A program made the position numbers and the translations under genes. Positions 32,166 through 45,100 of a DNA stretch of 64,000 bases are shown here, piece after piece. Each line of letters begins with the position of its first letter. Positions within the stretch are counted from its first letter, which is position 1. The DNA comes from Branchiostoma floridae (Eukaryota > Chordata > Leptocardii > Amphioxiformes > Branchiostomatidae), in contig NC_049990.1 of assembly GCF_000003815.2 (NCBI RefSeq), forward strand, positions 4,948,251 to 5,012,250, read 5' to 3'. Under the pieces are notes generated by a model. The model worked only from the letters and a program-made list of their open reading frames with translations. It had not been told where the DNA came from and made no database searches.

Positions 32166-33066
32166 CAAACAGCAAACGGTTCATGCAATGATGTCGATAA
32201 CCAGATCAACCAGTACTTCTGCTAAGGTGTACAAAATTACTAACTTTAAGTTAAATCTCTATATATCATTTTATGTCCGTATATATTTGCCATTGGAAAC
32301 CAATTTTGGGTCTCTTAGAGAGATGAACAAGTTATTTTTCTTCAAGTTGTATGTAATATTGTTTTGTTTCTGTTGTATCACTTGAATGTGTTTTTCGTAT
32401 ACTAGCCATAATATTATATCAGTATATATCGACATATCTTGATGTACATGGGTCAAATGTAACTGTACTTTCTGTAGTACTGTAGACGTCTTTCTTTAGG
32501 AGAGTAGAAATAACAAATTATCGTCTTCTGATCTTTTGATATACATATATCTTATTGTTATATATCATATCGTACATATATCACATACATTACTCTAATT
32601 GTCTAGTATTCAGTCAATTATTCTATTCAACGTATTCAAGTTGATATGTATGTAATACAATTGGTCATCCTGTAACAAAATTTTGATGACAATAAGCGAT
32701 TTCCAAAATAACTTGAACAATACATTTTTGTTATATTATATCATCATCAAAGGTATATATGAAAACATATAGCAAGCTTTGATTAGCTAACTTTAAGGGT
32801 CGTTTCTGGTCATAGGCAGTGTAACTCTAAGACTTCTTTTAAAAAGCTTGGTTGGCTGAAGTAAACGACTGTGTACGAATCTCCTTCTTCCTTAGCAAAC
32901 AAAGCAAAACCGCGGACGATGACTGTGCTGTAATAATTGAAAATATAAATGTTTTGTACTTTATAACCTGAACACTACCTTGTAGATATGTAAGTGCCTG
33001 TGAATGAGCTGAAATTGTGATTCGGATTCACTTTTCTGTAGTTATTTGGACAATCCTTACATTGAT

Positions 33067-33072
33067 AATAAA
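33067..33072 (+). terminator. Candidate poly(A) signal, distal
   Basis: AATAAA directly followed by GTGGTGTCTGACACTC, a GT-rich downstream context typical of cleavage sites. About 1.57 kb after the gene 1 stop. Confidence 0.45.
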
Positions 33073-33864
33073 GTGGTGTCTGACACTCAACTTATTCTTG
33101 TAGGCCGAATCATTGAATGTGGTGTTGTGTATTCATAAAAATACTAATAGACAGAATTTTTAAATGCAGCAGCGAATCCTTACTCCTTGGATATGTAGAA
33201 CTTTTCATTTCAAACTCACCAAAGGCTCGAGCGTATTCTTTACTAGAAAAGAGATGATATAAAAGTTTGTCAAAAAGTTGCCTTCAATATGAAGTCTTAG
33301 TGGTCAGGAATGTTGAACAAATGGATAAACATGCAGAGTATGGTATAGCGAATAGTAGATTCTTGATTTTCTTTGACGTTGGTATCATTCCCCAATGTTT
33401 TTCCGCAATCTAAGCCTACGGCATTTTGCAACTGCTTTGTACAATTCACAGCATGGTCGAATGTTTTTTTTTTGGAAAACGGACGGCAAATTGATGTGCA
33501 CGCGGATAATAAAATTTATATGGCCTTAGAACGATTTTCCTGTAATGTGACAGTGCAATGCTAGGCAAGAGCACTTCTTGTTATAAAAAGTGCCGTAAAG
33601 CACTGGGACAGAGCTGGATCCTTACATCTGCGTAGAGATTAGCCTGTACTGCATGCAAATGGCAGTATCCTCACGTTGAACTCGTCTTGTCCTGCGGCGA
33701 TGTCTGTGCGTGTCTGTCTTCGGGCAGGTTTGTCATGTTTCTCACGGTTTATGCAAATGTAAGAGATGATTTAAGACGGAAGACAAAGGCCTCAGTCTTC
33801 TCCTTCCCCAGCTGCGTGTAGATGTTATCAGTTCCCACGCTTCATAGCGAATACCTGGGGAAAA

Positions 33865-34105
33865 GGTAGCCGCCATAGCAGGCTCTCTGGGGCCTTTTTT
33901 TGGCTCATAATACACTTTTACTGGCCATTTTTTTTGTACTGGGTCGCTGATTGCCGGCCTTCGCTGATCTATTGGCCCCGCGACCTAGTACAAAAAGAAA
34001 TGGCCAGCAAAAATGTATTATGAGCCAAAGAAGGCCCTAGAGAGGCTAGAGAAGAGGTGCTTGTACTATGCTACTACTAGCTATGATGGGGTGTCATTCA
34101 GGTAG
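33865..34105. mobile_element. Fold-back MITE between the convergent genes
   Basis: The arms CTCTCTGGGGCC...GGCTCATAATACA...TGGCCA...GTACTGGGTCGC are answered in inverse order by GCGACCTAGTAC...TGGCCA...TGTATTATGAGCC...GGCCCTAGAGAG. The motif CCATAGCAGGCTCTCT is shared with the element at 23.7 kb, so the two belong to one family. No coding capacity. Confidence 0.75.
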
Positions 34106-34430
34106 CCACTGATTAGAACAGAGCTTCGGGCTAAGTGCATGAGAAAAGACGTGGAATTTTACCTCCCGGTCAAATGAAGCAATCTTGAGAATCTCTGGGG
34201 TAATACTGAAGAGGTATGTTTTTTTTAAATCTTTATTATATCACTGTAAACATGTAATGAATTAGCAAAACATATCTATGGTGAAAATTACCAACTTAAT
34301 CCTGCTATTGTATATATAGAAAAGGAATAGGTGCTATTCATTCATTGATTATAACAAAGCTACGTGATATTTTAGCCTCATAATTAAAAAAAATCATACA
34401 AAGGCAACAGTTTCTAAAGCACAGGTTTAG

Positions 34431-34436
34431 TTTATT
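34431..34436 (-). terminator. Candidate poly(A) signal of gene 2
   Basis: On the minus strand AATAAA lies in GTCAATAAACTAAACCTGTG, about 1.27 kb after the gene 2 stop, with TG-rich sequence beyond. A second AATAAA is at 34232-34237. Confidence 0.35.
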
Positions 34437-35698
34437 GACAACAGGTATGTTCATACAATGGGATAGGATATGAAAAATACATATGGTTGATTATATATCT
34501 AATATATTGACGTTAAATATGATGATAACTATGATGCGAAAATGTGATAAATGATAGAAAATGAAACGTATACAAGCAAAGCGACTACTTTGAAATGATT
34601 TTTATAATGAAGTTAATTAAATGATAAGATTTTGTTAGTCTTTTCATTTGGTGTACAGGTGATCATGTATACCATATATTTATGTACAAAAAGGCAACAT
34701 GCAAAGTTGAATTTTGACCAATGAAAAAAAGATGGAAAATAACACCAAAGAAGTACTCATATTAAGTAATCTTATTAAAGGGATCATGAATTTTTTGGCT
34801 TTTTTTACATTCCAATAATAGTAGCTGCCTGCTCCCTTTAAAACACACATGTACAATATACAATGTGTAAAACTGTTAGGTTAGTTTCGGTAATGTTAGT
34901 TTGAAAATGCGCACCAATGTTTGACTTCTGTCGTAATACTGAAGAGCTATGGCTTTTCAATTTTCACAGTATTTCTAAAACATACCATCAACCAAATTAC
35001 AAAACACATCTACGATGGCACTAAAGACAACCTACAATAGTATAGAAAACGAATAGGATAAAATCTACAAAACTAGATCGATGTATTTGCTGACGAAATG
35101 GTATGAAACTTAACCACTGGCCTTGAAAATGTACAGCAGTCATTCTATTGCTTTGGATACCCTTCAAAAGGCATTGTTAATCATTATAACCAGTTCAGTA
35201 GATGAAAAAAGTTCACCGATGTCTAAGAATTGTACTTCTTCTTCAATGTACAAGAGATATGATAAAGCTAGAAAATTACTTCTATTTCTACGGAGAATTA
35301 GTTTCATAACAAACTTCAGGTAGAAAGTTGAATTTGAATCGTTACAGATATCTCTCCATTGTATGTTACAGCAGAGTTTAATTTTCTTCAAAAAAAAGGA
35401 AATTCGCACCCAGTCTTCGACATTTCCAAACAGAAACACCTTTTAAATTTTCTGGTTTCTAAAGAATTTCAACTCTGTCAAAAGCTTCATTATCAACGTC
35501 GATGAAGGTAATAAGATACGCCCAAAAGCAGTTACTCGAGCAACTGGATATGATTTAGTCCATGTCACAGACGAAAAACAACGGACGTTGTTCGGAACGT
35601 CTGACCATTTCAAAAATTATATCCAGCTTCTTGAGCAACTGGCTTTTTTTGCGTAGTACTTCTTTATCAACGCAGTTGATTTTGCTGACACGTATGGT
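34437..35698 (-). other. Probable gene 2 3' untranslated region
   Basis: AT-rich, with no conserved frame. It contains a full palindromic copy of the dispersed repeat family at 35505-35665. Confidence 0.35.
35505..35665. mobile_element. Full palindromic copy of the dispersed repeat family
   Basis: The left arm (AAGCAGTTACTCGAGCAACT, GGATATGATTT) is answered by a right arm in inverse orientation (AAATTATATCCAGCTTCTTG, AGCAACTGGC). Between them lies ACGAAAAACAACGGACGTTG, also found at 11.83 kb. Other loci carry one arm only. This suggests a small fold-back DNA element. Confidence 0.7.
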
Positions 35699-36170
35699 TT
35701 AGAAACGGCGCGGTCCATTAGGGATACCATTGACAGGGTAGTACGACTCCACAGACGACATCCTTCGGGCGGGTATTCTATCCGGTAACGCCTGTTTCGG
35801 CACGACGTAGTTACTGGACAAGACCTGGGGATGGACCGGGGCGGAATTATACTGGATGATCTTATCCCCGTGGGGCCTGGCGGGGTTTTGATCGGGGACT
35901 AGAGCTAGACGATAATCCGAACCACTTCTGGGTACAAACTCGGGAACACCTCGAGGGACGTAGTCAGGAACGGGGTAGTCATACATGATTGTTTGGTCGA
36001 GGGGGAACGCCATCCGGCCGCCGATTTGGTTGGGAACGGGTCTGCCGACGGATAGGACCGGGGACTGAGGCTCGACGTAGGTGAGGGGGTTGGCAGCCAG
36101 GGGGCCTTCGTACACAAGGTTGGAGGGCCGCGTCCTCTGCTGGGGCTGGGGTGGTGGCTGCGGCGGTGGA
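35699..36170 (-). CDS. Gene 2 last exon, Pro-rich tail and stop
   Basis: 472 nt ending in TAA. It encodes a disordered tail starting PPPQPPPQPQQ, with repeated Tyr-Val-Pro contexts (DYPVPDYVPRGVPEFVPRSG) and an NPLTYVEP segment close to an NPxxY motif. It shares little sequence with the gene 1 tail, though both are Tyr/Pro-rich. Confidence 0.8.
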
Positions 36171-39100
36171 CTGTCGGGGGAAAATGGTAAAAAAATAATG
36201 TTAATCTGATGTCAGCAGTGCTAAAAGGTACAACCATACTACATACATAAGCCAATCCATGCTTGTTATGGTTTACAAACTTATATCTCCTTATAAAATG
36301 CTTCAAGGACGATTTTATTACCTTTATCTGGGTTTATTGTTGATATTTTGTGTTGCTATGGCCCAATGGCGGCAAAAAGCAAAACAAAATAAAACAATAA
36401 GTTATGATTTAAAGAACTTCCTCACTCTAAAACAAGAATGGCCTTATCTTTGTTTGACTAAAGTAACGCTGAGGTATTGCAAAACAGATCACGGTCAACT
36501 GCCTTCGATCAAGCCAACAGAAATATTTCCTAGATGTACAAATCTTTTGAAAGCTTGTGACTATACATTCATCTCGTCCTTAACTGAAGTTTTCGTTCAG
36601 CAGTTTTTTTTTTCAGCAAAAGTCTATTCTCAACGATAGAACCCTTCAATCTGACATCCAAGGTAAACCTTTCCATCGTCTTAATACTGTAGTAAGGTAC
36701 TTCATATTAAGTATCAAGAAAAAATGAAAATATTCTTACGTGTCATCTAGGACCCTGACGTGGAAGGGGCTTCCCGGAACGTGCACGTCTGACCACTTCA
36801 CCTCGACGTCGTAGTCTCCGGGAATGTGGGGGGTGTACACCACCCGCACGGTGCGCTCTACGTCATTCAGGACGTCTGACGTCATCCGGAATGCATCTGT
36901 ACAGGAAGAAGGATTAAAACCAGTCTAAGTTTCTTGGATTTTAAAACGCCTAGCAATGAGTCACCATCACCATCATTATTCTTTGCGTTATTCTTTAAGA
37001 CTAGTATGAAATGTTATCAGTACAGCATTATGTTGATTGAGGGAGTTGTCCATGATATTGCCTATCAAATCGTTCAATAGATGATTACAGTACTTGGGAT
37101 TGGGATGCTTTGCAGCCAACTCTTACCACGCCTATCTTACTGTCGACGGATGGGGGTATTGCAAACTGATAGCTGAAGCCGGGCGTGCCGGGTTAACGCC
37201 CATATGTACACATTAAGATACATTTCACATCATTTTTGCTTTACACGAAAGTACCCAGTATATAACGAAATATAACATGGAAGCATATGACAGTCATATC
37301 AAAAACATAGCTTGAATGCATTCTTTTCTAATTCAAGCTATATAATATCCTACTGTCAGGTTGTTTGCTGTATATTATTGATGAATTTTCACTCTTGTAG
37401 GGTGAAGGCCAAACATGACAAAGAAAATTAAACGGATGAATAGATACTCTTGATTACATTGAGTGCAATGCACTGAAACTAATGTACCGATAAATGACCT
37501 GTATGCCTGTGATTTTAAATATACTTTTGGATATATCTGAAATACCTGCTTGTACAGCAAAGCAGATCATTCATAATGTCAAGATACCTTTCTGTGGCCC
37601 TTCGATCCGTACTTTAAGCTGTCCCGGTCCAGCCTCTCTAGTGTCACACAGGAACGTCCCGTCGAAATTTGAAAACTTGCCGTCGGTGAGACCCGGTCCG
37701 AACACCTTCACCTTGCTGGGGTCCGGAGGCTTGTCTATGTTGATTTCAAATGGGCTCCCTGGAAAGAATGGATAAGTGATAAGATAAGAGCTTTATGTTG
37801 TTTGTTTGGCAGTTTAAAACAACTGAATTACAAAAATCGACAGAAACTGTGCTGCATTGCAAACGTTGACATCTAAATCATTTATGCATTATACGTTCGA
37901 GAATTAACAGATTGATAAGAATATAAAAAGACTATTGACTGAATACGATGAGTAAATGTGCAAGCTAGTGAGTGAGAATGAGAGAGAGAGAGAGAGAGAG
38001 AGAGAGTAAGAGTTAGTGAGTGAGTGAGTGAGTGAGTGAGTGGGTGAGTGATCGAGTGAGTGAGTGAGTAGTGAAAGAGAATTAAGGAGTGAGTGAGTGA
38101 GTGAGTGAGAGTGATTATGACTTGATGAGTGAGGGATAAATAAACGAACGAAACAATGCTATGACTTACATAGTGAACCAGTAATACATATATACTTAAA
38201 AGACCGAAAGTCCAACAATGTTCAGATACCATGATTAAACGAATAAGCACTGTTGCTTTCTAGACGATGATTTTCCAAGATGATACCAAGAAAACACATG
38301 CAATACAGCACAGTGATAGATGATATCGTGATCGTGAAGCTATGATGTATAAAGGAAGTTGGTTAGATACCACATTGTTGGTTGAATCAACGGTAAGATT
38401 GCTATTTCCACCGTTAAGACAAGCAATAAACAACGATATGTCAGACAAGACCATCTCCATACCTGGTACGTGCTGCCCGTTACATTTGATGTGCAGCTTG
38501 TGCAATCCCGTCTCCTTCGGCCGCATGGACACATTGATGGTCTTGTTGGCGTTCTCGGAGAGCGACACGTCTGCGTTCCTGGTCGGCCCCACGCATTTGG
38601 CTGTCAATTTGCCTGTGATACGAAAACGAAAACTATGTAATTAAAACCATGATCCATAAGTATCTTTATGATCTAAATATAAAGAGAAAATATTGATTAT
38701 ACAGAAGGCCCTTTTCCAACGTGATAACCAGGGGGAAACAATTGGACAATGGTAAACAGAAAAACCAAAACATGATTTGTTACAACTCATACTCTCTACT
38801 ACCTGCATGTCTTTCCAATGAAGAGAAAGCATTGCCAGAGAAGGTACCCTTTCTGTAAAGTTTTCCAAGCCGATGACCAGGGAAAATCTACTGTTTATTC
38901 AATAGATTTGTAAGATTTATTTTGTACCTCTATCTATTTTTTTGTTTGTTTATAGACTACCATAGGAAAGTCACTGTGCTTTTTATTGATATGTTAGTCA
39001 ATAACTAAATCTTCTCACCAGATCCAGCCTTCCTGGGGTCCAGGATGCCCTTGACCGTCTGTCCCAGTTCGCCCTTTTTGGCCCCGGTGTAGGCGATCTG

Positions 39101-42100
39101 GTTGGCGTCGGCGGCCTGGGTGATCTTCACATCAAACGGTGAACCCCTCACTTCCTTGTCTGACCACAGCACGTTCAGCTTGTAGTGACCTACATGGAAG
39201 AGAAAAGGAACATGGTTAAGGTCTCTACAAGGAATCTTAAGCTCATCGATCCGTACAAAAATGTGGTTATGAAGAGACCAAAACTCTCTTAGCACTGACT
39301 TTGATAATAATATTCCCATAATTTTATAAATGATAAATCGCACCTACGTATCTTTAGGCCTAAGCAATCATTCCTTTGCATACTTTAGGTAATAGTTAAG
39401 TGAATACTGTTTTTTTGTTTGTTTAACACTCTGAAAAGATATCTTAAATGCTATTATGTCTTTACCAACTGAGCTTTAACACGGCATTTTATGCCAGAGC
39501 TAAACGAAAAGAAACAGCCAATAATTCGAAATATCTAGAAACCGTGCATTTCTGTGTCGATTGTAAAGCAACGCCTTACCTGGTTCAGCTGGACAGTACA
39601 GCGCCCTGTAGCTGTTCTTTCTCCTGGGGTCAGGCACCAAGGTCACGTCCAGGTTCCCTCTGGATCCGATAAGTTTACTCTCAGGGTTACCTGCATGGTG
39701 CAAGGTACAGTTAGGCCACAATGACTAAGATGTAGTTGTTGTTAATGTACCAGAGACATGTTACTAAGTTTACACCTTAGCTAGTATTTAGTATTTAGAC
39801 ATCAGGCAAAAGTTAGTGTAAAAGATATATCCTCCATATATTCTTTTATCACTTCGTCGTATGAGCCTCTCGCTGCTACTAGGACCCAAAAAATGCTGTG
39901 CCAGGGCAGGCATTCGTACAAGCAACTTTTACTGCTATGCACCAATTCATGACAACAGTTGTTAACCTCCAAACAGTTGTATCGGGGGCAAAGATAGTCC
40001 TATGGATACTGCCTTTGCCAGCGACATATCTGCTTGGAGATTAAATACAGTTATTATCGTGACATGTATGTACGCTACACACCATTTCCTGCTTCAGAGC
40101 CATCTATCAGGAACTCTGCCACCTCGTCCACCTTGGCCTCCTTCAGGCCCTTGCCGCTGACCTGGACTCTCCTGGCGTCTATCTTCGGCCCTGCATCCCC
40201 GTACAGGGGAGAGTCCGTGATGTGGTGCTCCGACCAGAACACGGAGATGGAATGTTCTCCTGAAATGGGAAAATATCTGAATTAAGAAACGGTAGATGTT
40301 TCAATGCAACATAACAATTGTGTTTTCTGTATTTGTGTGCCGGTAGTCCAACAAAATATTTACATCTCGTGTCACATGATAACGATAAGTAAGATAGATT
40401 TAGGAAAATTTCCTTGATCTTATATCTTGAAATAGTTATTCTAATATACAGCTCATTTGACAGAAAAACAACAGAGAGAGGAAATACCTATTTCTTCAGG
40501 TGTGAAAGTGACGTCATGGCGGTCCCCTGCTCTCCTCTCCACATCAGCAGGAATTTCTCTGTTCGGACCGACAACCCGCGCTGTCATCTTTCCTGCAGAC
40601 ACAAGCAAGACACAATAGCAAGACTCTTACTGTGCTTGAATGTTCATTTGTGTTATTAGAAATCATTCTGAAGCAAAATCTAACTGTAAGGTTTCAGAAA
40701 CAGTGGACTTCTCAATCCTTTACAAAACCTTAAAAAAGCTTTTTTCATTGCAACATAAAAGCACATAACATGATGGCGACACACTCAAGCTCAACACGCT
40801 TACTTCCGTGTCATCATCAGAAACAAATTGAGTGTATAAAAGAACATTGAAGCAAATACAGAAGCAAAGCACATAACAAAAATAATATCGAGTAAAACCA
40901 CGTATCAAAATCACTAAATTACAGCTCATTCTTACCAGGTCCCGCTCCGTTCGCATCCACAGGAAGAGTGTACATATCGTCCACCATGAGCGGGATCCTG
41001 CCGTGGTCGTTCTTCAGGCTGTTGGCTCCGCCCACTATGTGCACTTTGGAGGGGTTACAGATGATGGGGTGGAACGGGCTACCTGTAGTCATCAACATGC
41101 ACATTCGTAAATGACTTTATAATGCAATAAAAATCACAACATAGATGTTTAAGATGCATGAGAATTAAGTGGAATTCGTACGACATTATATTTCTCGGTT
41201 TGGTGTTGCCCATACGCAATCAGTAACTGGAAATTTCCAGTTACAACATATTGTACTTGGCTATCTGGACGAAAATACATATCCTTTAGAGATATTGATA
41301 ACGGAGATATGTGTTTAGCAATGAGCCTGAGCTAATGTGGTCTTTTTATTAAGAATGTTTGTAATTGATACGCAATTCAGACATGTACATTGACTGCCAT
41401 GTATCTACAAATAAACTATTCATTCAATGTGTGTACCGATTTTTCCCGTATGGTCACTCTCCCTACAATGTTTAGATAGAATAAAAACTAAATGTGTTTG
41501 AGGTAGTTGAGCAAATATACCCTTACTACTTTCTTAAAGCTATCTCAAAGTTGAAAAATGACGAAAGTACTTCATCTATCTATTGGTCATTTTGAAGATA
41601 GTAGGGACTCGTCCTTCAGTCGTGTGACTGGTTCCCAAGGGAGCCCAACATGGAACACAAAAAGCAAAAAGATAACAATGATATAAAAGTGACTTCACCT
41701 TCTACATCCTTGCCGGCGTGTGCCAGGTTGATGTCGTACTTGCCGACCTCCATGGGTACATACGTCACGACGTGCTGGTTACCCTTGGTGTCAACCGTGT
41801 AGGTGGCAGGGTACCTAGGACCTGTCAATCAAACAGTCACGTGATGAAACGTCATCAATATATATGCTAGTAGTGTGATAGAAATAACTGATGTAATACA
41901 CGTTCGCTTGCACTCATTGGCTGTAACCAGCTTCCTTATGATTGTTATAAATGAAATGTAATTATACTAGCTTGATTGTTTTAGCCATGTACATTGTCAA
42001 AGATACATACGATTGTCGTTGAAGAAAGTAGTTGCATTTTTAACATTCGTTGATGGGTGTTGAAAATATCTACTATTCCTTTTATCCTTGGAAGCGCAGC

Positions 42101-45100
42101 AAGTCTTAAGGATGCAATAAATGGAGACAAATGAAGCGTTCAATGTACACATGATACATACCTTGAATCGCAACTTCCAGTGGTCCAGTTTTACAGTTGG
42201 TCGTGTCCACCACGAACTCAGAGGACTTCCCCTCTATCCCCTTCAGCAGACCCAGCCCCATGGCTCTGGGCTTACCCGGAGGGTTCACTTCCGCCGGAAA
42301 TGGGCTGCCTGTGATTGGGGACGAGAGATTGGGTCTCAATAAGTAAGATCCGACGAACTAACAGCAATTCGTTTGAAAGGACAACCATATAAAGTATTGA
42401 CTTTGTATACCTCATTTTAGCGCTCAATATATATATATATACCATGGTAGTGCAACTGGAAACGAATGGATATTTAAAAAAGGTTCTAGAAGTATTAACA
42501 AGACCGAAAGGCACAGCTAAAACCAAAGAAATGACAAAAGGAGAAGAGAAAGATGTTAAAGACTTGTTGTCAATCGCGAGGGCTGTAAAATGTGTCAGTG
42601 CCTGCCTCAGGGCAAAAAATACAGCACAGACGCTCATTCATACACATTTTCATCGGTTGAAGCTTTCAGAATCTGAAAATTCTTTCTTACCTGGCACGAC
42701 ATCCCCGTTGTAGGCCAGTGACACCTCGTGAGTCTCAGCCTCCTGAGGGATGAACTTGACGGTGTGGTACCCAGGACCCATCTCCTCAACTGTGCTGTGC
42801 ACGCGGCGGTGGTGACACGTGACCTCTGACGTCAGGGTACCCTCTCCAGCCCTCGTCGTGTTCACTGTAGAGGTAGGTCAGTTTGAGTTTGAGTTTGTTT
42901 AGATCCACAATTAGCCCTACAAGAGGCTACTCTTCCTGTGGTCTACACTTAAGTATATAGTTTTTAAATGTAGTTTTAAAAAAGAGTGATACAAATGAGC
43001 GATGATATCTATTTGAGACTATAAAGCAACTTTTAACATACTCACATACATTCTAAATACAAAATTTAAGATTGTGTAAACACTAATATGCCACTGCTCA
43101 CGTCGCTATCTTATTAAGAACATAGCTGAGAAGTTGGCAAATCATTTTTATCAAAGAATTATTAGTACCGGGTGATGCTGATAGAAAAAGTACCATCTTA
43201 AGAAGTACAAGGCAACGTATCTACAAACTAAATCAATAATACATTTAACCTGTATCAAGACCGTGGGCGCAGAATAAAAGAAGGAGAACCTGAACGTTTG
43301 GAAAATAAGGAAAACAAAGATGCACACAGTTGACATACCGTTAAAGGCGGTCTCCGCGTCGATCTCTCCCATGGGGATCCGCCCCACCTCCACCTTCCTG
43401 GCGTCGTACACCTGGCAGACGAACGGGCTGCCCTGCACCTGGTTCTTACCGTACGTCACCACGACGTTATGGGGACCTGGGGGACAAGAAGGATTGAAAA
43501 CGTCATGACTATAACCTCAGCATTTCAAGCAATGCTTTATTTTTCTGCAGAAAGGAATCCCTAGATAATGGTACGTCACAAATACGTCATGAGGACCTGT
43601 GGGGCAAGAATAATTGAAAGCTTCATGACTATAAGCTCCGCATTTCAAGCAATGCTTTCTTATTATCTATAAAGGAATGCCTAGATAATGGTAGGTTATG
43701 GGGACCTGTAGGAGGAAGGGAATCGAGTTAGCATTGATTGTTGACTTCAGTTAAGCTTGGCGACAAAGACCAAGTCTAGAAGTTGAAAAACGTACTGGAG
43801 GTCAGGTTGCTATTGTGTCATCCAATTGGCCAAGGATAGCATTCTGCCAAACCCAATGCGAATCAACCAAGAAGAATTGAAAACATCATGACTATAAGCT
43901 CCACATTTCAAGCAATGCTGTCTTTTTCTCCATAATGGAATGCCTAGATTAATGAAAGGTTTTTAGCATATCCTGTACATTTTCTGAAGGAGGAGGTAAA
44001 GATGCAGCAGCCCACCTAGCACGTTTTCTGAGTGTTCACATGTACAAATTTAAACTCTCACTTCAGCTTGAAGAATGAAGTTAGAATAGCACTCTAAGTC
44101 TATGTAGTTTGTAGTGCATCATTTCAGATGCTTACTACTCACCGACATCTTCAGGGATGTATTCCCCGGTGTAGACACCAGAACCCTTTAGCTTTGAAGG
44201 GACTGTCTTCATTGTTGGGTCCAAAACTGCACAAATTGCACAAACTATGTTGGAATTCATCTTAAAAATCTGGGTATGACTTCATCAAATCATTATCAAT
44301 GAATGCAAACGTATTGTGCTCAGTTAAGCTACAGGCATCACTACATACAAAAACTGGAAGATAATGGCATGCATTTTTTTCGATCTTCATCTAACCTTGA
44401 TACATCTTCGACCTAAGCTGTTTTCTCAAGATTTCAAGGAAAATTTTGGTAGTTGTATGTGGTAATTGTTGTCCCTTACCCGACACCAACAGCTCGACCT
44501 GATCGCCCCCTGCCCTAGTCGTGTCCACGTTGAACGACGCCACGTTACCGACAGGTACACGTTTGACGCCGTCACCGTACACGCTCACCTGGCGGCCATC
44601 GATGACGTTACACCTGAACGGGTTACCTGTATCAAACAAGATAAAGAGCATGTTTTATCAGTCTGCCATTCACCTTATTATGCAAGTGAAGAGGTAAGCA
44701 CATCCACAGCCGTCTTCATTTGTGCCAACGGTGTCATATTCGTGCATGCTTAGCTCTTGCTCTAGGAAGTCCAAATAATTCCTGCAATTCTTCGTAACAA
44801 ATTTTCTCATTGCAATGCAGAGGGACCATGTCACAGAACTACGCTACCTAGTTGGTTTTGTAGGCTTTGGGGTTGTATTCTAGAGGGTAACACTTGTCGG
44901 GGTGGGTTAGGGATATCTAACATACAGGAAATGCAGATATCTCTACTTTTTGCACACCATTACTAACACAACACCATAGACTAGCTCATCTACATCTAAG
45001 TACACCACAGGTCACAGAGGTCATTCGTCACCTGTCTTTGTCCATCCCCCAACGAATCGAAAAGCTCAATAGATAGATAGATAAGACATTATGTTAGAAT

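Larger units (their letters stand above)
31501..33072 (+). other. Probable gene 1 3' untranslated region
   Basis: AT-rich and without credible coding frames. It includes a candidate poly(A) signal at 32160-32165 and a better placed one at 33067-33072, followed by a GT-rich stretch. Confidence 0.45.

Noticed and set aside
37882..38250. 122-codon frame with LTHSLTHS repeats
   Set aside because: Produced by the (GA)n/(GAGT)n microsatellite on the minus strand.
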